Shown in pieces: positions 1 through 6,276 of a DNA stretch of 6,372 nucleotides (position 1 is its first letter; the number at the start of each line of letters is the position of its first letter). The stretch comes from Gammaproteobacteria bacterium (GTDB lineage: Bacteria > Pseudomonadota > Gammaproteobacteria > Pseudomonadales > Litorivicinaceae). The notes under the pieces are model-generated. The model did no database searches and was not told the DNA's origin. It saw nothing but the letters and a program-made list of their open reading frames with translations. The stretch is from positions 5,857 through 12,228 of the forward strand of contig PAFS01000010.1 of NCBI GenBank assembly GCA_002705325.1. The letters run 5' to 3'. The position numbers were made by a program, and so were the translations under genes.

Positions 1-174
1 ATGGCTCGCCACACCTTGCTGGTGGGCGATCATGCCAAAACCGCAGTTATCCCGGAACTCGTCGGGATTGTATAAGCCGCGCACTTCCTTAGTCGTGCCA
101 ACGGCCGCCTTCACGATGCCTGATGACTTCATGTCTGAGCTTGCTCGCTTGATAAAACTGGGGCTTAACGCCAT
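1..174 (-). CDS. gltB: Glutamate synthase large subunit (GOGAT), N-terminal start only, runs off the left edge
   Basis: On the minus strand the last residues before the edge read [26 protein letters not shown]. This is the start of the class-II glutamine amidotransferase domain of GltB, which converts glutamine plus 2-oxoglutarate to two glutamates. The Cys codon at 43-45 is the expected nucleophile; in this family it becomes the mature N-terminus after a propeptide is removed. Only about 58 codons are visible, so nothing can be said about the rest. The start is uncertain: ATG codons lie in frame at 201, 174 and 132, and none has a convincing Shine-Dalgarno. An in-frame stop at 205-207 limits upstream extension. 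I chose 174 because it gives a 43-residue propeptide (E. coli GltB has about 42) and lies just downstream of a possible promoter; 132 is nearly as good and gives 29 residues. The gene follows aroB on the same strand, after a hairpin terminator, so it is probably transcribed separately. Identity is confident, start is not. Confidence 0.88.
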   Translation of the reverse strand, partial: MALSPSFIKRASSDMKSSGIVKAAVGTTKEVRGLYNPDEFRDNCGFGMIAHQQGVASH

Positions 175-201
175 GAACGCGCAAAGCCAAAAAGGCCGCA
201 T

Positions 202-230
202 AGTTTACACTTCTGGGCCTTTCTCTACAA
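202..230 (-). promoter_or_regulatory. Possible sigma-70 promoter for gltB
   Basis: On the minus strand TTGTAG (230-225) and TAAACT (207-202) are separated by 17 bases. They match the consensus -35 at 3 of 6 and the -10 at 4 of 6 positions. The position, between the terminator after aroB and the gltB start codons, is sensible, and transcription would begin near 195. This is a weak match by eye and could be chance. Confidence 0.28.
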
Positions 231-243
231 TTTGCGTAACCGC

Positions 244-275
244 AAAATGAGACCGCCCTATCTCTAGGGCGTTTT
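244..275. terminator. Rho-independent terminator after aroB, possibly bidirectional
   Basis: A perfect 7-bp stem (CGCCCTA at 254-260 and TAGGGCG at 265-271) closes a 4-base loop. On the plus strand TTTT follows the stem immediately. On the minus strand the stem is preceded by AAAA, and the next T run (TTTT) comes 6 bases after the stem. The aroB stop codon (274-276) abuts the hairpin, so it most likely ends the pil-aro transcript. The T run is better placed for plus-strand transcription, so minus-strand efficiency is uncertain. Confidence 0.7.
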
Positions 276-1377
276 ACAAGTTGAGCGCTATTTCGGATTC
301 GTCTAGGCCTGGGGTGACAAAGGCATTCCCCAATGACTCGAGTAGCACGTAGCGGATTTTTCCCGCCTGAACTTTCTTGTCGCCCTGCATCGCAGACATG
401 AAGGCGTCGGTACCCATACCATCGGGTGCATGGGTAGGAAGAGAGAAAGTTTGCAAGAAGCCGATTAACGCCGCCACTGTGCCGGGCTCGATAGCACCGC
501 GACCAGCTGAAATCCGTGTGGCGATGGCCATACCGGCCGCCACCGCCTCGCCGTGCAACCAAACACCAAAGCCCTGCTCCTTTTCGATCGCATGGCCAAA
601 GGTGTGTCCGAAATTCAATATAGCTCTGACACCACCTTCACGCTCATCCCGCTTCACCACGTCGGCTTTGATCGCACAGCATCGGGCGATCACATCGGCT
701 AACAGCGCTTCGTCACGTCTCACCAGCGCTTCCGCGTGACCAATCAAGTAATCGAAGAAGTTGGCATCAGCGATCAGGCCATACTTAACAACCTCAGCCA
801 TGCCCGCAGCATATTCTCGGTCCGGTAAGGTCTCCAGTGTCTGAGTGTCAATGATGACGCCAATGGGCTGGTGGAAAGCGCCTATCAGGTTTTTACCCAT
901 GGGGTGGTTGACACCTGTCTTCCCCCCGACAGAAGAATCAACCTGTGACAACAGCGTCGTTGGCACTTGAATGAAATCGGCGCCACGGAGAAAGGAAGAG
1001 GCGGCAAACCCAGTCATGTCACCAATAACGCCTCCGCCAAGTGCAATAAATACGGTACTGCGTTCGTGCTTATCCTCCAGAGCGGCCGTCAGAATGCGCT
1101 CATAGGACGCGAGCGTCTTGTGCGCCTCGCCATCGGGTAATTCAACGACAGTCACTCTGCGGCTAGCTGCATCATTGTCGTGCAGAGCATCCAAAACAGA
1201 TGATTGAAATAATGGCGCAATAGTCTCGTTGGTAACCAGACAAACGTTGCGATCACCCACAAGCGCTCGCAACAGATCCCCCTGAGTCAGCAAGCTCGGA
1301 CCGATATGGATTGGGTAGCTTCTGTCAGACCCCTCTGTGGCGAGTCGTACCATTACCTCCGGCGCTCTGGGACTCAT
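274..1377 (-). CDS. aroB: 3-dehydroquinate synthase
   Basis: The 367-residue product makes 3-dehydroquinate from DAHP, the second step of the shikimate pathway, in the cytoplasm, using NAD+ and a divalent metal. The length is normal for AroB. The NAD-binding glycine motif GGGVIGD is at residues 114-120. The conserved block TTLLSQVDSSVGGKTGVN is at 140-157, followed by GKN at 161-163. The expected metal ligands are present: Glu195 (AEVVKYG), His258 (NFGHTFGHAIE) and His275 (WLHGEAVAAG). The start ATG overlaps the aroK stop as ATGA (4 bases), with AGGGTG a few bases upstream, which suggests translational coupling to aroK. A second ATG at codon 9 is possible. It is the last gene of the operon and a hairpin terminator follows the stop directly. 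No lesions are visible, in contrast to pilM and pilQ upstream. Confidence 0.97.
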   Translation of the reverse strand: MSPRAPEVMVRLATEGSDRSYPIHIGPSLLTQGDLLRALVGDRNVCLVTNETIAPLFQSSVLDALHDNDAASRRVTVVELPDGEAHKTLASYERILTAALEDKHERSTVFIALGGGVIGDMTGFAASSFLRGADFIQVPTTLLSQVDSSVGGKTGVNHPMGKNLIGAFHQPIGVIIDTQTLETLPDREYAAGMAEVVKYGLIADANFFDYLIGHAEALVRRDEALLADVIARCCAIKADVVKRDEREGGVRAILNFGHTFGHAIEKEQGFGVWLHGEAVAAGMAIATRISAGRGAIEPGTVAALIGFLQTFSLPTHAPDGMGTDAFMSAMQGDKKVQAGKIRYVLLESLGNAFVTPGLDESEIALNL

Positions 1378-1895
1378 GGTTCACCCTTGTTGAAGGCTGT
1401 AAGTTTTTCCGCGATCACCCCTGCGAGCCTTTTAGCAGAACCACCGGTTGATGCGACCGTGACATCGGCAACTTCGCGATAGAGGGGTTCCCGCTCGGCC
1501 ATTATCTCTTGAAGCACCTTCCTGACATCCTTTCCCACCAATAGCGGTCGTTTGGTCTTGCCTTCAGTTCTACTCACTAGGGTCGATAACGACGCCTCCA
1601 AGTAGACAACCGTGCTCGCGCTCGACATAACGGTGCGATTTTCGGGCCTAAGAACAACACCACCACCGGTCGCAATCACCACATTGTCTCTCGATGCAAA
1701 GTCTTTGACGACAGCGGACTCACGATCACGAAAACCGGACTCCCCTTCCACATCGAAAATCCATGGGATATCTGCGCCCGCGCGCTCCTGTATCACCTCG
1801 TCAAGATCGAAGAACGTCGCCTGCAGATGTGCGGCAAGGTGTCTACCCACGGTAGATTTACCGGCCCCGGGGGGACCGACCAAAAAGACGCGCAT
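1374..1895 (-). CDS. aroK: Shikimate kinase
   Basis: The 173-residue P-loop kinase phosphorylates shikimate to shikimate 3-phosphate with ATP. Walker A GPPGAGKST is at residues 7-15. Asp30 and Asp32 (FFDLDEVI) match the magnesium and shikimate-binding aspartates. Arg56 in GFRDRES, the GGG at 77-79, and the lid Arg116 (KRPLL) with Arg135 (EREPLYRE) are the other expected shikimate and ATP contacts. The length and motif order are standard for AroK. ATG at 1895-1893 is preceded by a strong Shine-Dalgarno, GAGGGA at 1905-1900, with a 4-base spacer. This is the best ribosome site I see in the operon, so aroK can be translated independently of the broken pilQ. It lies 29 bases after the pilQ stop and overlaps aroB by 4 bases. 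Confidence 0.97.
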   Translation of the reverse strand: MRVFLVGPPGAGKSTVGRHLAAHLQATFFDLDEVIQERAGADIPWIFDVEGESGFRDRESAVVKDFASRDNVVIATGGGVVLRPENRTVMSSASTVVYLEASLSTLVSRTEGKTKRPLLVGKDVRKVLQEIMAEREPLYREVADVTVASTGGSAKRLAGVIAEKLTAFNKGEP

Positions 1896-1924
1896 GTTAT
1901 CCCTCGATCAAAAGCTTGTATAGC

Positions 1925-3283
1925 TTAATCGAGCAACTCCTCAGAGAGAATGCGTGGCGTGATAAAGATCAGGGTCTCGACCTTTTTGTTGGTGCTGACA
2001 GTGCTTTTGAACAGCGAGCCTACACCGGGCATATCGCCTAGAACAGGGACTTTCTGTATTTGAATCGTTTCCTCGTTCTTAAATACGCCGCCTAATACGA
2101 CTGTCTCGCCATTGCCCACCAAGACTTGTGTCGTCAATTCAGTGGTATCAATCGAAGGTACAACCCCACCGTTTGCACTGGGCACCAGTTCCCCCACGGA
2201 GTCTTGGTTCACAACAAGGTCTAGCAGGATGCGATCATCAGGCGTCACTTCCAACTTTAATACCGCCTTTTTGAACTGGGTGGTGATTGCACCTGACGCA
2301 GCGCCTTCCTGATAAGGGATTTGCGTACCCGACTTGATTGTCGCCTGCTGTTTATCGCCCGTAATCACTTTTGGCTGCGATACCACCTCGCCTTCACCCG
2401 CAGCCTCTAATGCGGCCAGCTCAGCAGATAGGAATAGGTCGTCAGAAGTGAAACCAACGGCAAAGCCTGAGGTCGCCGAGGCAATGCCCAAATCTACAAA
2501 CGCTGCTGTGGGTGGCGTAATGGCGGTGCCATCCAAAACAGCCTGATTAATGGCAGTTGTTGTTTCCATGTTTCGTGCGACAGAGAGGGCCGAGTCGGCA
2601 TCGCTTTCAAAGTAACCGCCACCCCATCTGATTCCCAATTGCTCATCAACATCGGAGGAGGCAATCACGATTCTCGCTTCAATCATGACCTGTCGAATCG
2701 GGACATCCACATTTTCAATGAGTGCTCGTATCTCATCGAGCTTGGCCACCGTGTCAGTGACGATAATCGAGTTCGTCCTATCATCAACCACAACGGAGCC
2801 TCGTTCAGATACTAGGGAACCCCCTTGCTCAGACCCTGCCTCGAACAGCGTCACAACATTCGCCGCCTTGGCATCACGAATCTGAATGAACTCTGATTTA
2901 AGCGGCGCCAGCTCGGCGAGCTGCTTATTAGCCTCGATTTCCTGCCGTTCCCGCTCTGCTATTTCTGATGCGGGTGCGACCATCAGGACGTTACCGACCT
3001 GTCGACTATCGAGACCTTTCGTCTTCAACACCAGCTCCATCGCCTGATCCCAGGGCACATTTTGTAGGCGTAGTGTGATGTTGCCCTCGACCGTATCGGA
3101 TGCAACCAGATTCAGGTCAGTGAAATCAGCAATAAGCTGCAGCACGGCACGGACTTCAATGTTCTGAAAATTCAGTGATATCCGGTCACCCACATAGCTA
3201 AATTCACTGAGCCGCTGATCACGCTCAGACTCAGAGAGAGGCTTCACGCTGACCACGTACTCGCCGCCTTGCTGGTATGCCAA
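1925..3283 (-). CDS. pilQ: C-terminal half of PilQ: secretin domains without a signal peptide
   Basis: Downstream of the TAA the frame stays open for 452 codons counted from a TTG at 3283. It holds the STN domain (about residues 35-104, RISLNFQNIEVRAVLQLIAD at 34-53), the secretin_N/NolW-like domain (about 130-195, with VVVDDRTNSIIVTD at 164-177), and the secretin domain (about 270-448). The last includes SQPKVITGDKQQATIKSGTQIPY at 302-324 and the signature VPVLGDMPGVGSLFK at 412-426. All are normal for PilQ. The start is doubtful: TTG at 3283 has only a weak upstream AAGA, and a GTG at 3256 has AAGG 10 bases away. Either start gives a protein with no signal peptide, which could not reach the outer membrane on its own. 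As a separate functional gene it is therefore unlikely; it is best read as the 3' part of a broken pilQ. Confidence 0.6.
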   Translation of the reverse strand: MAYQQGGEYVVSVKPLSESERDQRLSEFSYVGDRISLNFQNIEVRAVLQLIADFTDLNLVASDTVEGNITLRLQNVPWDQAMELVLKTKGLDSRQVGNVLMVAPASEIAERERQEIEANKQLAELAPLKSEFIQIRDAKAANVVTLFEAGSEQGGSLVSERGSVVVDDRTNSIIVTDTVAKLDEIRALIENVDVPIRQVMIEARIVIASSDVDEQLGIRWGGGYFESDADSALSVARNMETTTAINQAVLDGTAITPPTAAFVDLGIASATSGFAVGFTSDDLFLSAELAALEAAGEGEVVSQPKVITGDKQQATIKSGTQIPYQEGAASGAITTQFKKAVLKLEVTPDDRILLDLVVNQDSVGELVPSANGGVVPSIDTTELTTQVLVGNGETVVLGGVFKNEETIQIQKVPVLGDMPGVGSLFKSTVSTNKKVETLIFITPRILSEELLD

Positions 3284-3289
3284 ATAATC

Positions 3290-4054
3290 TTAGTAGCCAT
3301 TGGCTTGAATCACGACTCGCGCACCACGGTCGGAGGGGGCGACCTCAATTTCAGACACTGGGGTCGCGAAATCCGTCACGTCATACCGTCGACTAAGCGA
3401 TTCGGCCACCTCAGTGTCCATGAGCTCCAAACTGATACGACTGCCCTCACTGAAGACATTGACGTCAACGCTACTCTCACTCAGAGACAGAATCAGCTGA
3501 CCTTCATCGTCATCACCACGTCTGAATTCCAAGTCATTGATAGCGGATGAGCGCGACGGTGAGGCAGTGACCGTCTGCACCACTGCTGACTCCGACATTG
3601 CGGGTACCGCGTAGGAACCTCCTGAATCAGCACCAATGTCGAGCACAAAACGACGCCCATCAATACCCGCATCAAACTCGCCCAGTTGCGCCAGATTGAC
3701 AATCATGCGGCTTCGATCACCGGCCGACAGCACCACTACACTTGAGGCGTTCCCGCTCGGCAAGGCATAGCGGCGCTGTGGTAATTGATTCTCCGTGTTA
3801 GGGAAATCGATAACGATCCGCGCTGGGTCCTCAATGGTGTAGCTCGAAAACTCGGAAGACGGCATGGAGTCAAACTCCAGCGCGATGGATAACTGTCCAT
3901 TTGGCTGAGAGTTAAAGCTGATGTCAGTAATCGACTGCTCTGCCACGGCAGCCGCCGAGAAGATGCTGATCACCATGGAGGCAACTGCTATGCACCCGCG
4001 ACGAAGAAACTTTGATACCGCTGTTCCGTTCACAACATTATTTCCTTGCATCAT
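3290..4054 (-). CDS. N-terminal half of PilQ: secreted AMIN-domain protein ending at the premature stop
   Basis: This 254-residue product is what would be made from the pilQ start if the TAA is obeyed. A Sec signal peptide is visible: Lys15, Arg18 and Arg19, a hydrophobic stretch at about 21-35, and an AVA cleavage motif at 36-38 before Glu39. AMIN domain 1 spans about 42-140 (SYTIEDPARIVIDFP at 71-85, DRSRMIVNL at 113-121). A linker rich in Ser, Ala and Val follows. AMIN domain 2 begins near 171 (AINDLEFRRG) and is cut a few residues before its end. AMIN domains of PilQ bind peptidoglycan, so a stable fragment could sit on the periplasmic wall without a channel. The start ATG overlaps the pilP stop; a second ATG follows immediately. 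GGAG lies 11 bases upstream. Whether it is stable or useful is unknown. Confidence 0.6.
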   Translation of the reverse strand: MMQGNNVVNGTAVSKFLRRGCIAVASMVISIFSAAAVAEQSITDISFNSQPNGQLSIALEFDSMPSSEFSSYTIEDPARIVIDFPNTENQLPQRRYALPSGNASSVVVLSAGDRSRMIVNLAQLGEFDAGIDGRRFVLDIGADSGGSYAVPAMSESAVVQTVTASPSRSSAINDLEFRRGDDDEGQLILSLSESSVDVNVFSEGSRISLELMDTEVAESLSRRYDVTDFATPVSEIEVAPSDRGARVVIQANGY

Positions 4055-4590
4055 TGCGTACCCAACTCCAAGGTTCTCGGACGCTCTACCCAGCCGTTCG
4101 AAGTGCCGTCAGTAACAATTTCCATTATCGCGACATATCCCGCGCCAACATCAACAACGCGACCATGATCTGGCCCCACATAATTTCCCTCACGTACCCG
4201 GTGAATTCCACCACTTGGGTCGCGCAATAAGGCCCACTCCACGCCCTGGCGCTCCAATCGTCCCACCAGCGATAAACTGTCTACATCAAACTGCTCTAGA
4301 AACTCCCTGGCGCGAGTGCGGTCGGGCGCAACAGATGATCGAAGTCTAAGTGTTGTTAACTCAACCACCTCGATAGGTCGATCGAAAGGTGATCGCATTC
4401 CGGCCGCAGAGTAAGCAAACGCTTCGTAAGCAGTGAAGGTTGGAATGGGCTCAATCAGACCGCCGGGGCGCTCGGTCTTGTCTTCAACAAACTGTCGAAG
4501 ATCTGCTATTTCAGAGACGCCACAGGCGGACAGCAGCCCAAGGAATGCAAAGGTCGTGACTCGACTGATTAATGCCCTATCAATCCTCAT
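4051..4590 (-). CDS. pilP: Type IV pilus assembly lipoprotein PilP
   Basis: PilP is the periplasmic lipoprotein that links the inner-membrane PilN/PilO pair to the secretin PilQ. From ATG 4590 it has 179 residues, close to the usual 170-180. A lipoprotein signal ends in the lipobox LSAC with the lipidated Cys at residue 23. Typical PilP features follow: RSPF at 66-69, FLEQFDVDSLSLVG at 97-110, REGNYVGPDHGRV at 133-145, and WVERPRTLEL near the C-terminus. Upstream ATG codons at 4599 and 4656 are in frame. I chose 4590 because AGGG sits 9 bases upstream of it and it gives a compact lipoprotein signal. It overlaps the pilO end by 11 bases and the pilQ start by 4 bases, so translation is probably coupled. 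No lesions are visible, although its partner PilQ is broken. Confidence 0.93.
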   Translation of the reverse strand: MRIDRALISRVTTFAFLGLLSACGVSEIADLRQFVEDKTERPGGLIEPIPTFTAYEAFAYSAAGMRSPFDRPIEVVELTTLRLRSSVAPDRTRAREFLEQFDVDSLSLVGRLERQGVEWALLRDPSGGIHRVREGNYVGPDHGRVVDVGAGYVAIMEIVTDGTSNGWVERPRTLELGTQ

Positions 4591-5200
4591 CCGAATCATC
4601 CCTGTAACGATAAGTTTTGGCTGTAATGTCCATCCGAAGATTCGTGCTGTCATCACCTGACATCACAATTTCAAAATCGTGCAGAGTCACAATTCGCGGA
4701 AGGCCTGCCATCCCTGATACGAACGCTCCAAGGTCATGATAGGAGCCATTGGCGGCGATTGAGATGGGGAGCTCGACATAAAACTCTTCTAGCACCTCAT
4801 CCAATAGATCGATCGCCTCGATGCTAAGCCCGTTCAGCTCTCCTTTAGAAGAGATATCCTCAAGGAGGCCAGGCACCTCCGTATCGGACGGTAGCTGACT
4901 CACGAGAGCACCGAAACTCTCTCTCATCTCCTCAAGCTGAGCTTTATAGGCCTCAAGGTTTTCGGCCTCGAATGACTTGCGCTCAAACTGGCGCCGCAAG
5001 TCCAACTCGCGAGCCTCCGCGGCCTGTAATCGATCGGAGAGCGCTGATAAGTGATAGTAGTAACCTCCCGCCAGAAGTGCGACGAACAGCAATACGATAA
5101 CCATGGCTTTTGCAGCCATCGGCCATGACCCAACGTTCTCAAAATCGAGATCGGCGAGATCGAGATCATTTAGTTCTTTGAGGCCGTCTAACCAACTCAT
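4580..5200 (-). CDS. pilO: Type IV pilus inner-membrane protein PilO
   Basis: PilO is a bitopic inner-membrane protein that dimerises with PilN in the alignment complex of the type IV pilus. The 206-residue product matches the usual length, about 207. A short acidic cytoplasmic N-terminus (residues 1-25) is followed by one membrane helix at about 29-49, a coiled coil at about 51-100 rich in Glu, Arg and Leu, and a periplasmic globular domain at about 105-199. That domain contains the characteristic NGSYHDLGAFVSGMAGLPRI (151-170) and HDFEI. The start ATG overlaps the pilN stop by 4 bases (ATGA, 5197-5200), and the 3' end overlaps pilP. The frame is open and unbroken. Confidence 0.95.
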   Translation of the reverse strand: MSWLDGLKELNDLDLADLDFENVGSWPMAAKAMVIVLLFVALLAGGYYYHLSALSDRLQAAEARELDLRRQFERKSFEAENLEAYKAQLEEMRESFGALVSQLPSDTEVPGLLEDISSKGELNGLSIEAIDLLDEVLEEFYVELPISIAANGSYHDLGAFVSGMAGLPRIVTLHDFEIVMSGDDSTNLRMDITAKTYRYRDDSDED

Positions 5201-5763
5201 GGCATAACATCCTCAGCGCTGTTAGGTAGCTGGATTTGCACAGACAGACTAAAGCGCATCGCCGACTCGCCTAACTCCTCAGCCGCACTAACGCCATCGA
5301 GCGACGGCTCCGCCAACCAATCGGAAGAATCCAGTCGGCGCATCAAGCTCGAGACGCGATTATTGGATTCAGCGACGCCCTCAATCGATACCGTGCCATC
5401 CGAGGCTGTGAGGGTTTTGTAGTAAACGCCATCAGGGACCGTTCTGACTAATTCATCAAGGACCCGAACAATAATGGGCCGATTGCCCTGCAACTCCTGA
5501 AAAACGCGCATTCGCTCCAGCAGCAACTGGCGTTGTGATCGCAGATCACGGATCTCGGCAACACGCGCATCGACCAGCGCAATATTGTCGGTGAGGTAGC
5601 GGTTTCGCGCGTTTTGCGTGTCGACCTGCATATCAATCACGCGGTCTGCAACCACCAGAATCAGAACAGCAAGCGCTGCCGATAAACCCAATGACGAGTA
5701 GAACGTGCGTTGCCGCTCGGCTCGCAGTTCCTCACGCCATGGCAGTAGATTGATATTAGCCAT
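5197..5763 (-). CDS. pilN: Type IV pilus inner-membrane protein PilN
   Basis: PilN is a bitopic inner-membrane protein whose cytoplasmic tail docks on PilM and whose periplasmic part pairs with PilO. The 188-residue product begins MANINLLPWREE; in this family the N-terminal INLLPWR peptide is the PilM-binding motif. One membrane helix lies at about 21-39, a coiled coil at about 45-90, and the periplasmic ferredoxin-like domain follows, with GNRPIIVRVLDELVRTVPDG at 93-112. All parts are intact. The start ATG shares one base with the stop of the pilM remnant (TGATG at 5765-5761), with GAGGG about 10 bases upstream. The gene keeps its PilM-binding peptide although pilM beside it is destroyed, which suggests the loss of pilM is recent. 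Confidence 0.95.
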   Translation of the reverse strand: MANINLLPWREELRAERQRTFYSSLGLSAALAVLILVVADRVIDMQVDTQNARNRYLTDNIALVDARVAEIRDLRSQRQLLLERMRVFQELQGNRPIIVRVLDELVRTVPDGVYYKTLTASDGTVSIEGVAESNNRVSSLMRRLDSSDWLAEPSLDGVSAAEELGESAMRFSLSVQIQLPNSAEDVMP

Positions 5764-6097
5764 CAGTCCATTGCCCTCAACGCAAGTCCAGCCGCAACCA
5801 TCATTGCTGGCGCATCACCGCTTAGGGCCACCGCCTTTACCCGTGGAGACATGGACATATTGGTAAAGGGATTGGCGACCGGCTTTGGTGCATCACGCTT
5901 TGAATCGCCGTGGCAACCTCGCCTACATTGTTGATGTTCTTCTCAAAAACGGCACCCTAGGGCAACGAGGCAACGGAATAAGCTTCAACACGATACCCTC
6001 CGTTGGACTCAGACAATTCCAACAGCTTGACCGTCGTAGAGCTGATATCAATTCCGACTCTAGACCCCTGCCGATTTTTTCTTAAAACACCAAACAC
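5763..6097 (-). pseudogene. pilM: Type IV pilus assembly ATPase-like protein pilM, with a nonsense codon and a large internal deletion
   Basis: PilM is a cytoplasmic actin-like protein of about 354 residues that binds PilN. Here only its two ends remain. The N-terminal end reads RVGIDISSTTVKLLELSES and then RVEAYSVASLP, the typical PilM start with its first nucleotide-binding loop. It meets TAG at 5959-5957, then continues in the same frame as GAVFEKNINNVGEVATAIQ to about 5879. The last 38 codons appear in another frame: VANPFTNMSMSPRVKAV, then GDAPAMMVAAGLALRAMD and TGA at 5765-5763, which is the usual PilM C-terminus. About 111 of 354 codons survive, so roughly 240 codons of the actin-like core are missing and the join shifts the frame. 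The stop probably replaces Gln or Pro (CAG to TAG is one change). The start is unclear: GTG at 6097 gives a family-like MFGVLRKN start, while ATG at 6124 or 6139 gives extra residues. No functional PilM can be made. Confidence 0.9.
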
Positions 6098-6276
6098 AGC
6101 CTTACACTTCTCCGTGTGCCCCATGAGTGCAACCATCATTCGTCAATAAAATGACAGTAACCATCTGATTGCGACACAGGTTGGGATAAAGTGCGAATTG
6201 GGAGTTAAGATGTATGGATGAAAGTGTGACGATTGCGTCGCATTTCCAACCAAAATTAAGGCCGGAGACCTAAGGC
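6098..6276. promoter_or_regulatory. Divergent intergenic region between the pil operon and mrcA
   Basis: About 180 bases separate the likely pilM start from the mrcA start, so promoters for both directions should lie here. I do not see a convincing -35/-10 pair on either strand. A dyad, TGTGACG-ATTG-CGTCGCA, lies at 6225-6242 (6 of 7 stem pairs Watson-Crick, one G-T), about 34 bases upstream of the mrcA start. It could be an operator, a small hairpin in the mrcA leader, or chance. Confidence 0.4.

Larger units (their letters stand above)
1925..4054 (-). pseudogene. pilQ: Type IV pilus secretin pilQ, interrupted by an in-frame TAA stop
   Basis: Read through one stop codon, this is a single 709-codon frame with a complete PilQ layout: signal peptide (residues 1-38), two AMIN domains (about 42-140 and 171-268), an STN domain, a secretin_N domain and a C-terminal secretin barrel domain. 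P. aeruginosa PilQ is of similar length, about 714 residues. The interruption is TAA at 3292-3290. Codons on either side (ANGY, stop, DYLAYQQGGEYVVSVKPL) read as continuous PilQ sequence at the end of the second AMIN domain, and the frame is the same before and after. This is therefore a nonsense codon and not a frameshift. One substitution from a sense codon such as TAT, TAC, CAA or GAA would create it. No other lesion is seen in the 709 codons, so the event is recent, or an error, or tolerated. The gene starts by a 4-base ATGA overlap with pilP. The two resulting reading frames are listed separately. Confidence 0.85.

Noticed and set aside
89..562. A 157-codon minus-strand open frame overlapping the 3' end of aroB and the gltB spacer
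   Set aside because: It runs in another frame across a well-supported aroB and its terminator, has an Arg/Gly/Cys-rich composition typical of a shadow frame, and shows no recognisable domain.
377..739. A 120-codon plus-strand open frame inside aroB
   Set aside because: It is antisense to the conserved aroB core and has no family features or ribosome site that would outweigh aroB. The same applies to the plus-strand frames inside aroK, pilQ and pilP.
1896..1990. A private promoter for aroK-aroB near the end of pilQ (TATACA at about 1919)
   Set aside because: The -10-like hexamer has no acceptable -35 at 16-18 bases, so I could not support it, although a promoter here would make biological sense.
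1925..6097. Stop codon reassignment or programmed recoding as the cause of the internal TAA in pilQ and TAG in pilM
   Set aside because: TAA is used as the normal stop of aroB and pilQ, two different stops are involved, and pilM also has a large frame-shifting deletion that recoding cannot explain. Ordinary gene decay fits better.
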